Shown here in pieces: positions 33,137-40,818 of a stretch of DNA of 64,000 nucleotides. The stretch spans positions 124,001-188,000 of the forward strand of contig CAWFMA010000035.1 in NCBI GenBank assembly GCA_963816855.1. Reading direction: 5' to 3'. Each line of letters opens with the position of its first letter. Position 1 is the first letter of the stretch. A program made the position numbers and the translations under genes. Below the pieces are notes generated by a model, which worked only from the letters and a program-made list of their open reading frames with translations, did no database searches and was not told the origin of the DNA. Source of the stretch: DASTFP01 sp963816855. GTDB lineage: Bacteria > Verrucomicrobiota > Verrucomicrobiia > Chthoniobacterales > Terrimicrobiaceae.

Positions 33137-34629
33137 TTCACGGCTCCAAAGCGTTTTTTTAGGCCTTCGAGGCCCGCTTTCATCAGAGTGGAAACGATGG
33201 TCTTCACGATAATGGTCGGTTGGTTATCGGCCAGAAACTGCACGCGCCACTCGACTGAGCTGCCGCTCCCCTTGGGCTTGACGTCCAGCGTTCCCGTGTA
33301 ATCCACGGCTGGAATTCCGCTGACCTTCGTGTAGCGATAGAGCCTTTGCGAATTGTCCATGAATTCAAGGCGTTCGATGATCTGCTTGCCGTCGATCGAT
33401 TCGATTGTGCGCAGCTGACCGACGCCCTCTCCGGTCAGCTTAATGCTGGCAATCAGTGGATGCCACATGCCGCCAAACTGCCCGATGACAGCCCAGACCT
33501 GATCCGGAGATGCCGCTAGGTCGACACTGTCGGCGACGGTCTGCAACTGCGTATTCGGCGAAGCCTCGTAGGGAAACGTCTTGGTGCCTGGCTTTGTCGC
33601 ACTCGCTGAGCCGCCTTGCAGGAATTCCCGGTCGTTGTTCACCATCCAGGTAACCATGATGTCGACGACGTTCGCGTCGACGGTACGGCCTCCGCCCGTC
33701 TGATAGGCCTTGCCACGGAGCGTGCTTTTCTCGATTTCGAGATAGCTGTCGTCGCTGATCGGCTTGGACACGTCGAACAACATAAAGTCGTCCAGGTAGA
33801 CGTTGGCGGCGGCGGCTATCTCTGCAGGCGTCCAGTCCGCCTTGCCATCGCGCATGTCCCACTCGGTCAGACTATCGACCAGGCGCTTGCGGAACACGGG
33901 CTGAAATTCTTCCGCAATCGCAAATGGAGTCTGCTGATTCCACAAGTCGCGCACGTCGTCCACGCCTTTCAAACCCCCATTGTTAAGGCGCATGTTGGTC
34001 TGTTCCGGCCGGCCGACCCAATCGTAACGCACCGGCGGATGTTCAACTGGATTAATGCCCGCAGCCAAAGGGATGGTTTCAGCAATCGCGCCGAATAGTG
34101 AGCCTTCGCTGGGGTTGAGCACACGGCGAGTGTCGAATTCGATGACGATCGCCAGCACATTGTCATGCTGCAACAGGTTGGGAACTTTTCTCATCCCACC
34201 AACCCAGGCAAGTAAGAATGGATCGGAGCGCAGGCCCGCAAACACGCGGAATACCCCATCCGGCGTCGATGCCCCGTTTTCGTCATTCACGACAAAACTC
34301 AGCGTCTGGCCGTCAGGACACGTCAAGGTGCCGCGCTGGACCGTCTTCTCACCTTCACGTTGGAGGGCATCAAACCGGCAGCTGAAGCGATACTCCTGAT
34401 CGCCCGGCTTGAACTTCGCATCATTGCCAGTGCCGGCCACGGTCACCCGGCGAACCACGATCGAGTGATTGATCGCGTTGGAGAACATCGCGGTTATCCC
34501 GGCCGAGGGAAAGACATTCGCGGCCAGCACGGTATGGGCGGGGTTTTCCGGGCTGGTGAAAGCGAACAGATCGGTTAGATCGCTCGCTGGGTCACCGATC
34601 TGCCGCGGACCGTCTATATGGTCTGACAC
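33133..34629 (-). CDS. DUF4331 protein fused to a C-terminal SRPBCC domain
   Basis: A 498-residue protein. It starts with GTG at 34629, preceded by a good Shine-Dalgarno sequence (GGAGG about 6 bases upstream), reading SDHIDGPRQIGDPASDLTDL, the standard opening of DUF4331 proteins, which continue with FAFTSPENPAHTVLAANVFP and further beta-rich segments to about residue 320. From about 350 (TVADSVDLAASPDQVWAVIG) to the end it is a polyketide-cyclase/SRPBCC ligand-binding barrel. The fusion is unusual. Stop and next start overlap (ATGA). No signal peptide is visible. Substrate is unknown; the SRPBCC part suggests a hydrophobic ligand. Confidence 0.82.
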   Translation of the reverse strand: MSDHIDGPRQIGDPASDLTDLFAFTSPENPAHTVLAANVFPSAGITAMFSNAINHSIVVRRVTVAGTGNDAKFKPGDQEYRFSCRFDALQREGEKTVQRGTLTCPDGQTLSFVVNDENGASTPDGVFRVFAGLRSDPFLLAWVGGMRKVPNLLQHDNVLAIVIEFDTRRVLNPSEGSLFGAIAETIPLAAGINPVEHPPVRYDWVGRPEQTNMRLNNGGLKGVDDVRDLWNQQTPFAIAEEFQPVFRKRLVDSLTEWDMRDGKADWTPAEIAAAANVYLDDFMLFDVSKPISDDSYLEIEKSTLRGKAYQTGGGRTVDANVVDIMVTWMVNNDREFLQGGSASATKPGTKTFPYEASPNTQLQTVADSVDLAASPDQVWAVIGQFGGMWHPLIASIKLTGEGVGQLRTIESIDGKQIIERLEFMDNSQRLYRYTKVSGIPAVDYTGTLDVKPKGSGSSVEWRVQFLADNQPTIIVKTIVSTLMKAGLEGLKKRFGAVK

Positions 34630-34783
34630 CGCTATCCTCCGATTAGCTACCGGATCACTTTCCCGTCGGTCCTTCCCATTTAACGTGCCCGGTGGTAGCG
34701 TTTGGCGGGCCGCCGAACGGCGTGACCCGGCCTGCTTCCTCGGGAGGGGAGCGTCATGATGTCTTATGACATCTTCCTGAACT

Positions 34784-34815
34784 TCGACGATCACCACTCG
34801 CATTCAATCGGAGCC
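34784..34815 (-). repeat. dispersed 32-bp repeat, copy 1
   Basis: Nearly identical (30 of 32 bases) to 49109-49140. On the minus strand both copies can encode APIECEW followed by a stop; the two base differences are synonymous or swap one stop for another. It is likely the preserved 3' end of a gene carried by a mobile element. Confidence 0.5.
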
Positions 34816-34840
34816 CGCATCGCCCGTTCCTGCCGCCGCG

Positions 34841-35341
34841 CTAAGTCACGCGCAAATCAATGGCGACTACTCCGCTTCGACCCGCTGTTGACCGGGTCGT
34901 TCGGAGGCGCTTGTGACTTGAACGGGGGGCGATCGGTGAAGGCTCCAAGACGGTCCGTGCTGATTGCGACCTGACGTCGCCGGTCAGATCGATTACACTC
35001 TCGCCGAGTTCCTCCGTCGTCGACTCGTAGGCCAGCACCTCTTCCAGGTCACGCAGGAGGAATTCCGCCTCTTGTTTTCGGCTCAGCTCCTTCGGGATTT
35101 TGACCCGCTGCGCGGCGGTAAGCGTGTAGGGTTTGCCCGGTTCCGGGCTAGACGATCCTGGCCTTGGCGCATACGATCCCGCGCGAATAGTAAAACTGGC
35201 TCCGAAGAGATGGATCAGGTTCGCGTAGAATGAAGCGTCTTGCTCGCTTTTGATCGCGCCGGCCTCGTGAAGCTTGACCAACTCGTCGGCAATGCGGCGG
35301 GCTGCCGCGTCCATGTCGATATCAGGATGAACCGTTTCCAC
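34841..35341 (-). CDS. hypothetical protein
   Basis: A 166-residue frame from a GTG at 35341: METVHPDIDMDAAARRIADE, with a helical region (LVKLHEAGAIKSEQDASFYA) and then a Pro/Ser-rich stretch and AAQRVKIPKELSRKQEAEFL. No family is recognised. The C-terminal 40 residues are Arg/Thr/Ser-rich and may be read-through. The same frame stays open for about 45 codons upstream of the GTG. It lies between the DUF4331 gene and a decayed adaptor tail, so the true extent is doubtful. Confidence 0.4.
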   Translation of the reverse strand: METVHPDIDMDAAARRIADELVKLHEAGAIKSEQDASFYANLIHLFGASFTIRAGSYAPRPGSSSPEPGKPYTLTAAQRVKIPKELSRKQEAEFLLRDLEEVLAYESTTEELGESVIDLTGDVRSQSARTVLEPSPIAPRSSHKRLRTTRSTAGRSGVVAIDLRVT

Positions 35342-35402
35342 GTCCTGAACGCCCGAATTTGACCTGCAAATGTCGTTTTCGCGGTCCGTGTCTCGGAACC
35401 GA

Positions 35403-35975
35403 TCAGCACGCCCATGGCGGGCCAGCCAGGCGCGGCGCCGGGGCGGTTGGCCCGCTCTTTCGCCACCGCGTGTGGTTTTGGCGTCGGTGATGTGTCAATG
35501 CCGGCGCCGGGAGGTTCAGCCATATGCCCAGGCACCAAAGGCTTTTCCCGAGGTTTTGGAGGCGTCCAAAGGTGAGCGCAAAGGCTGTGCCGGAGGCCAT
35601 GAAAGTAACCGCGGACATCAGCGTCTCGCGGGACATCTCGTAAAGGGCGGCGAGGAAGGCAAGCACGTAAGAGAGGGCGACCCTGCCCAGGTGTCCGCCG
35701 GCATAAGCGAACCGGCCGATGCCCGGATATTTCACGGCGGCGGGCACAGGGGCAGATACAAATAGAGGCGCTGGCCTCGCCAGTGGAGCCACTGCCTTGT
35801 GTCTGAGTTCGAGTTCGCGCTTCGCAATGAAGCGTTCAAGGGGATTAAGGTCGTTGCTTTCCATGCTGGAGCCGATCCGGAGGAACCCAGCGGGAACATT
35901 CTTTGAAAGTTTGATCCTCACCGGGAATCTCTGCTCCAGTCTAACCCAGTCGAGTTCCCTCGGCACGACGGGCAA
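35403..35975 (-). pseudogene. adaptor C-terminal remnant joined to unknown membrane-like sequence
   Basis: The frame starts with VPRELDWVRLEQRFPVRIKL and FLRIGSS, the penultimate phrase of EmrA/AaeA-type membrane fusion proteins (DWVRLxQRFPVRI). The rest (MESNDLNPLERFIAKRELEL onwards) is a separate reading of about 130 residues with a hydrophobic segment ALSYVLAFLAALYE and another near TLMSAVTFMASGTAFALTFG; no family is recognised. The C-terminal 30 residues look like shadow sequence. It is a composite of debris, possibly including a small real membrane gene starting at the internal ATG. Confidence 0.4.
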
Positions 35976-36386
35976 TCCAGGTCTCGGGGGCGGCTAAGTT
36001 AGGCACAGCCGACTGTGCGGCGGACAGCTTGGCCTGAGCGGCGGCCACACCCGCAGTAGCAACGGGGGTCTGCTTGTCTTTGGAGTCGGGCACCGATACC
36101 GAGTCCCCGGGGTCTGTAGGATCTGGCCCTACAGAAAATCTATCCCTCGCCTTACAGACTCTTGAATTGAATCGAGTATATTACCGCGACCGAAAAGGGG
36201 CGACTGAGTTTGAGTCGCTAAATAGGAAACCGCAATGACCTGTTGCTGATTGGAAGTTCAGCTTCAAACTAGTGCAGCGTAACAGGCGAAACGGGTGCAA
36301 ATGTTGTTAGCCAAAGCGAGAGAGGAACTCAGTTCCATTCCCGTCACTTGGGAGGAACATAGGTTCAAGAGCACTCGCAGAAGCAA
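35976..36386 (+). other. gap with adaptor debris and no supportable gene
   Basis: On the minus strand 35996-36115 an open frame with a helical AQAKLSAAQSAV stretch looks like more debris of the adaptor whose tail lies at 35403-35975. From 36120 to 36386 nothing was recognised apart from AT-richer DNA before the VOC gene. Confidence 0.4.
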
Positions 36387-36747
36387 GTGATAAACTCAGT
36401 AACTCACTTTGAAATCTTCGCGGAGGAACCGGCTAAGCTAGTCGAGTTTTATCGAAACCTGCTCGGGTGGCAAATCGAAAAGGCGCCGGGCGTTGACTAC
36501 TGGCGCATTCAAACTGCGCCCGCGGGTGCTGTGAGCATCAATGACGGGCTCACGTTCCGGCCGATACCGGGTCCGCGCAGTTGGGTGCATTATCTGCACG
36601 TTCAGTCGCTCGAGCAGACACTAGAGCAACTCTTGAAACTCGGCGGCGGTAGTGCGGCCGAAGACCGCCGTGCCGAAGACGGCATGGTATGCGGTGGTCA
36701 CTGATCCGGAGGGGAACGTCTTCGCGATCTGGGAGGCCGATCCGTAG
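36387..36747 (+). pseudogene. VOC (glyoxalase-like) protein with C-terminal frameshift
   Basis: It opens VINSVTHFEIFAEEPAKLVE (GTG start, first His ligand), then FYRNLLGWQIEKAPGVDYWR and GPRSWVHYLHVQSLEQTLEQ. After LLKLGGG an extra base in a GGCGGCGG run near 36645 puts the end out of frame; the other frame resumes with VRPKTAVPKTAWYAVVTDPE and GNVFAIWEADP to a TAG at 36745-36747. Corrected length is about 119 residues, typical of single-module VOC proteins. The location in a G/C run makes an assembly error possible. Confidence 0.7.
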
Positions 36748-36985
36748 TGCGATGCCGCAACCCGAGCCGGAAATATGAGAGCCGAACACGACGCCAGGCG
36801 CGCTTATGGAACAAACAACGAATTTCCCTTGTCAGCTGCAGGGAGCCGGCGTGGACCTGAATACGAAAACAAACCAAAAACAAACCAAACAGAAAGGACA
36901 GTAGTTATGTATTACATCGACGACTCGCTGTATCCGAAAAACATGCAGCCATTGATCATCACCGCAGCGCCGGAGTCGCGAGGCG

Positions 36986-37289
36986 GCTTTCAATAGCAGC
37001 GCCGGTCGCGCCTACATCGAGCCGATGATCGGGCTCCGGACCACCTGGACGCTGTACAAGAATTTTGTTGCTGAGATCCGGGGCGATGTCGGCGGCTTTG
37101 GGCTGGTGGTCGACGAGAACGTGGATTGCGTCCTCGAGGCCGGGATCGCCTGGCAGTTCCATAGAAACACCTACCTCGACCTCGCCTATCGTGCCCGCGG
37201 ACCAGTGGCAGAACCTTGGCTCCCCGCACCACATCGCCGTGCGCGGCTGGCTTCACGGGCCGGAGCTTGGCGTGAGCTTCAAATTCTAG
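36986..37289 (+). pseudogene. outer-membrane beta-barrel protein, C-terminal remnant
   Basis: Two frames encode IGLRTTWTLYKNFVAEIRGD, VGGFGLVVDENVDCVLEAGI, AWQFHRNTYLDLAYRARG and then, shifted, DQWQNLGSPHHIAVRGWLHG and PELGVSFKF, ending in Phe as outer-membrane barrels do. The alternation of aromatic and small residues and the terminal Phe support a barrel. The N-terminal part, with the signal peptide, is missing; a short frame at 36907 (MYYIDDSLYPKNM) may be unrelated. Confidence 0.55.
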
Positions 37290-37355
37290 GTAGGAGATCC
37301 TCCTGGAGGGCAGGCCCGTGACTTCACCAACGAACGAATCAAAAAAACGAAATCC

Positions 37356-37814
37356 GTGAAATGCAACTTCATCGAATCCAGCAAGGCCGTTGAGAGGAGC
37401 GCCGGACCGGAGCGGGTGGCCGAGAAGGTCCAGCAACTCTCGCCCCAAACAGAGTCTCAACGCTCGATTCGATCGCAGGCCCTGCAAATGAGCGTTGATC
37501 TGCTGCAATTCCGCTGGCTTTTGATCGAGCAGGAGCACAATGCGCTGCCGACGCCGTTTCTAGTGATTCTGATCTTCTGGCTCAGCATACTAAACCTCAC
37601 CTATGGCCTGTTGGCACCGCGCAATCTCACGGTGATTTCGATAATGTTCGTCTGCGCGCTGTCCCTGGCCGGTGCGATTTTTCTCATTCTCGAGATGAAC
37701 AATCCTCTGGAGGGAATGATTAAAGTCTCCAGTGCCCCTCTGCGAAACGCCCTCGAGCATATTGGCAAAGTAGACCCGCCAAGTGGGCCCACCTGGCAGA
37801 AAAGGCCCGAATAG
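37356..37814 (+). pseudogene. DUF4239 membrane protein, N-terminally truncated
   Basis: The C-terminal part (QFRWLLIEQEHNALPTPFLV onward, with helices ILIFWLSILNLTYGLLAP and ISIMFVCALSLAGAIFLILE, then MNNPLEGMIKVSSAPLRNAL) matches DUF4239/bestrophin-like membrane proteins. Only about 150 residues remain of about 250; the first two helices are missing, and the frame begins with a GTG in unrelated sequence. The downstream K+ channel gene follows after 26 bp. Confidence 0.6.
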
Positions 37815-37840
37815 TCCATGAAGTTGATTCCATCTCGGCT

Positions 37841-38308
37841 ATGAAGCCGCAAACAGCCACTCCTGACCACCGCCTGAGTATCCTGCTGCTGGCCTATGCG
37901 CTGGCGCTCCTGCTCGCCACCTTTATCTCTACCATCCACGCCGGAATTCTCTTCAGCCTCGGCGACTTCTTGACGTTGCTTGAGCGTTGGGCAAGGTCCA
38001 GCCTCGGCGTCCGGCCCGCGGATATTCTCGTCCTCCTCGCAGCCATTTCCACTCTTTTCGTGGCACACATCGCGGAAGCCTCAATGTGGGCAGCCTTTTT
38101 CTGGAAGTCGGGCCACTTGAGCTCGTTCAGCGACGGTTGGTATTTCGCGGGTGTTTCGCATACGTCGCTCGGTTATGGTGATATCGTGCTCCAGAAACCG
38201 TGGAGGAGCCTCGGCCCGATCTGTGCAATCAACGGCCTGCTTACCTTCGGATGTTCGACGGCCACTCTCTTCCTGGTACTGCAAAAGGTCTGGCAACACC
38301 TGCTGTAA
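37841..38308 (+). CDS. two-helix potassium channel protein
   Basis: A 155-residue membrane protein with N-terminal helices (LSILLLAYALALLLATFIST; ILVLLAAISTLFVAHIAEAS) followed by a pore module: GWYFAGVSHTSLGYGDIVLQ contains the K+ selectivity filter SLGYGD, and the last helix is AINGLLTFGCSTATLFLVLQ. The fold is the Ion_trans_2 type found in small bacterial channels. No cytoplasmic regulatory (RCK) domain is attached. It lies in a run of membrane and osmotic-stress genes. Start ATG at 37841. Confidence 0.85.
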   Translation: MKPQTATPDHRLSILLLAYALALLLATFISTIHAGILFSLGDFLTLLERWARSSLGVRPADILVLLAAISTLFVAHIAEASMWAAFFWKSGHLSSFSDGWYFAGVSHTSLGYGDIVLQKPWRSLGPICAINGLLTFGCSTATLFLVLQKVWQHLL

Positions 38309-38419
38309 CTAAGAGTGTTAATGGGAGAGCATTTTCAAACGGGCGACCGACGAAAGAAGTCAGCCTCCGTCCGAAGTCGAAATCACAAAAGGCCCTGAAG
38401 GGAGCCAGAACTAACGAAC

Positions 38420-39367
38420 ATGAAAAAAGACAAGAAAGAAAGTCGAAGAATCACGAAAGAAGACACCCAGCCCAAACGGATTGCTGATATTAAAGAAGGA
38501 ACCTACAGCGACGGTCATCCCCTCGATGACGTTCAATACCTTGAATGCAAGATCATTTTAAAGGGCGACAGGTTTACCTCGGTCGAGAGCTTTTACGACT
38601 TCGCCAAGATCGTGAAGCGGGCCGCGGAGAACTCCGACGTTGGTTTTTCCACCAAAGGCTTTAAGGGCTTACTGCCGCAAATCAGGGAAGTGCTCTTCGT
38701 GGATACTGAGGATTACAAGCTCTACAACAACGCGTTCATCCTGCGCAGGCGCATCCCTTACCATCACGGTTTTCTTGCGGGCGACCCGGAGATTGTTTTT
38801 AAGTTTCGCCACCCGGACATGCAGAAGACCGCGGACCTGGACGTGAGGCCAAAGCTGATCAGCGACTACCGCATCAAGTTCAAGGCGGAGATGCTGCCGC
38901 TGAAAGATGAAATCGGCGGGTTGCGCATGCTCTATTCACATAACGTTCAGTTTCCTCTGAGCCAGGTGCATGAAGCGGATCGCGCCTCGATGGCGACGCT
39001 CTTGCGCGTGTTTCCGCCTCTGCAGGCTCTGCAGATGTCCGAGGGCGAAAAGGTCGACTTTGTTCACCATACGGCTGTCGCGGAAGTGCTCCTCGATATT
39101 GGCATGTTGGACTTTGGCAAGGGGGTCACCGCCAAGGCCAATGTGGCCGTGTGGCGAACGCGCGGCGACGAGAAACAGCTTGTGGGCGAATTTGCCTACC
39201 AGTGCAAATTCAAGCGTCGGGACGAACTCCAAGCCGTGGCGCTGAAGCGTTGCGAGCAATTCTTTTGCTCGCTGCAGCTCGCCGCGCAGGATTGGGTTTC
39301 CCTCAGCACGACCAAGACCGGAGCAGTCTATCGTCTCAAAGGCAATCCTCCGCAGGCCCACGAATAA
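38420..39367 (+). CDS. CYTH-like conserved hypothetical protein
   Basis: A 315-residue protein starting MKKDKKESRRITKEDTQPKR. A YLECKIIL strand near residue 42 (E-x-K pattern), FVDTEDYKLYNNAFILRRRI, PEIVFKFRHPD and a Lys/Arg-rich series of strands suggest a triphosphate-tunnel (CYTH) fold, in which acidic and basic pairs line a barrel; this is by pattern, not by a complete motif. The C-terminal strands (VGEFAYQCKFKRRDELQAVA) fit the closing of the barrel. It could bind or hydrolyse polyphosphate-like compounds. Its neighbours are a K+ channel upstream and FUSC downstream. Confidence 0.6.
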   Translation: MKKDKKESRRITKEDTQPKRIADIKEGTYSDGHPLDDVQYLECKIILKGDRFTSVESFYDFAKIVKRAAENSDVGFSTKGFKGLLPQIREVLFVDTEDYKLYNNAFILRRRIPYHHGFLAGDPEIVFKFRHPDMQKTADLDVRPKLISDYRIKFKAEMLPLKDEIGGLRMLYSHNVQFPLSQVHEADRASMATLLRVFPPLQALQMSEGEKVDFVHHTAVAEVLLDIGMLDFGKGVTAKANVAVWRTRGDEKQLVGEFAYQCKFKRRDELQAVALKRCEQFFCSLQLAAQDWVSLSTTKTGAVYRLKGNPPQAHE

Positions 39368-39562
39368 GCCTTCAGCGGGAGTCGAATTCGTGAATGATCC
39401 CTCAGGTCACCCGCTCTACGTCACCTCATTGATGAGAGTGCGTGGGAGGAATCCTGGCGGTCATCAGCCTGGTCCTCGGTGCCTCATCAAAGACGGGAGA
39501 AACGTCAGCGCAGCAGGCCGGCTCGTCGGCTAAGCGTCAGGACGAGTGATTGTTTAAAATCA

Positions 39563-40108
39563 ATGAAGGAGTTGAAGAGTTTCCTGAAAGACGATTTGCT
39601 CGGCGTTCATCTCGCGGTGAACATTTTTATCGCAACAACCGTGCTTTGGTTGCTGCTTCGGCTGGGCGCCGACACCAGTCCCATCTGGGCAATCAGCGCA
39701 ATGATCCCCGCGCTCGATCCGCAGATGAAGCAGGCTGTGACCAACTTCCGGGGCCGCATTTTCAACGCGCTTCTCGGCTGCGTCACCGGACTTTTATTCC
39801 TACTCGTCGGCGGAACGAGTGAATGGAAGCTTCCGCTCGCATTGTCGGCAACCGTTCTGCTCTCCTCGTATGTGGTCCACATACCGGCAATGTGGCGGCA
39901 AGCGCCCATCACCGCCGCCATCATCATCGCTGCAGGATTGACGCATCACTCGAAGTTAAGCGGCGTTGAGATCGGCCTCAGAAGAGTTGGCGAGGTCATG
40001 TTGGGATGCGTGATGGGGTTGCTCGTTACCTGGCTAATGTCCAAAATCTGGCCGCTGCCGGAAACGGGAAACAAAGAAGGAGCGGCGACCAAGCCAAGCT
40101 CGCCGTGA
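39563..40108 (+). CDS. FUSC-family membrane protein
   Basis: A 181-residue protein with six predicted helices: VNIFIATTVLWLLLRLGADT, SPIWAISAMIPALDPQMKQA, RGRIFNALLGCVTGLLFLLV, ALSATVLLSSYVVHIPAMWR, and GLRRVGEVMLGCVMGLLVTW. The repeated pattern R(x)NAxxGCxxG and RxGEVxxGCxxG is the signature of FUSC (fusaric acid resistance / aromatic acid exporter) domains. Its short length makes it a single-domain version. It would export or tolerate hydrophobic acids; no adaptor is adjacent. Start ATG at 39563 is preceded by GAGTGA-type sequence only. Confidence 0.82.
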   Translation: MKELKSFLKDDLLGVHLAVNIFIATTVLWLLLRLGADTSPIWAISAMIPALDPQMKQAVTNFRGRIFNALLGCVTGLLFLLVGGTSEWKLPLALSATVLLSSYVVHIPAMWRQAPITAAIIIAAGLTHHSKLSGVEIGLRRVGEVMLGCVMGLLVTWLMSKIWPLPETGNKEGAATKPSSP

Positions 40109-40285
40109 TTCGCTTCGTGATCGAAAAGTTTGCGACCATTGACATTCTGGTAAGCAGTGAAATTGGCGATCAGTCATGTTTCTCTTTCACCGCGCTTGTA
40201 AATGGCGTCCCGCTCTGCCGGTGCATACGGGAATTTTGCTACGCGCGCGTAGCTGGCGTGTCGCCTTGCTCGGAGTTAGAGTTCA

Positions 40286-40730
40286 ATGAATTGGATCAGT
40301 ATCGCTTGGGCCGTGATCGCGTCTGGGACCATTGAAGAAATTTTCACCCACTTGTGGAAAGCTCTCGTCGGTCAGTTGCACCGACCGCTGTCGTTTCGAC
40401 TGATCCTTCAACCCGGCGTGGCCGTAATCCTTGCGATCCGCGCCGGATTGAGAGACGCGCGGGCGGGTCGGCGCTCCTATTTCTGGGCGGTTCTCATGGA
40501 TCTGGATCATCGAAAAGACCTCTTGCGCGAAGGCTGGAAGAATGTGGGCAAGGTTTTCGTCGTCGCCCGTGGCCCTGGACGCGATCTGTCAGTTCATCGT
40601 TTTTTGCTGGCTCTATCCTAGCGAAGCGCTGTTGGTCGCGACCGTCCTAGCCGTTCTTCCGTATCTGGTGGTTCGCGGCCCGGTCAACCGCATCGCGAGC
40701 TTTAGAACCAAAGACTCGAATGGGCGATAG
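40286..40730 (+). pseudogene. small membrane protein with frameshift
   Basis: The first frame (MNWISIAWAVIASGTIEEIF, PGVAVILAIRAGLRDARAGR, YFWAVLMDLDHRKDLLREGW, KNVGKVFVVA) shifts near 40567 into VALDAICQFIVFCWLYPSEA, LLVATVLAVLPYLVVRGPVN, ending about 40730. Together these give a three-helix protein of about 145 residues that I recognise as a recurring hypothetical in Verrucomicrobia and Alphaproteobacteria. The break is by one base. Confidence 0.6.
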
Positions 40731-40818
40731 AGGATCAATTTCCATTTGAACTGCCTACTATGGTCCGGTTGATTGTGTTTGGGGAGCGAGCGGAAACATC
40801 TACTTCTATAAACTCGTA

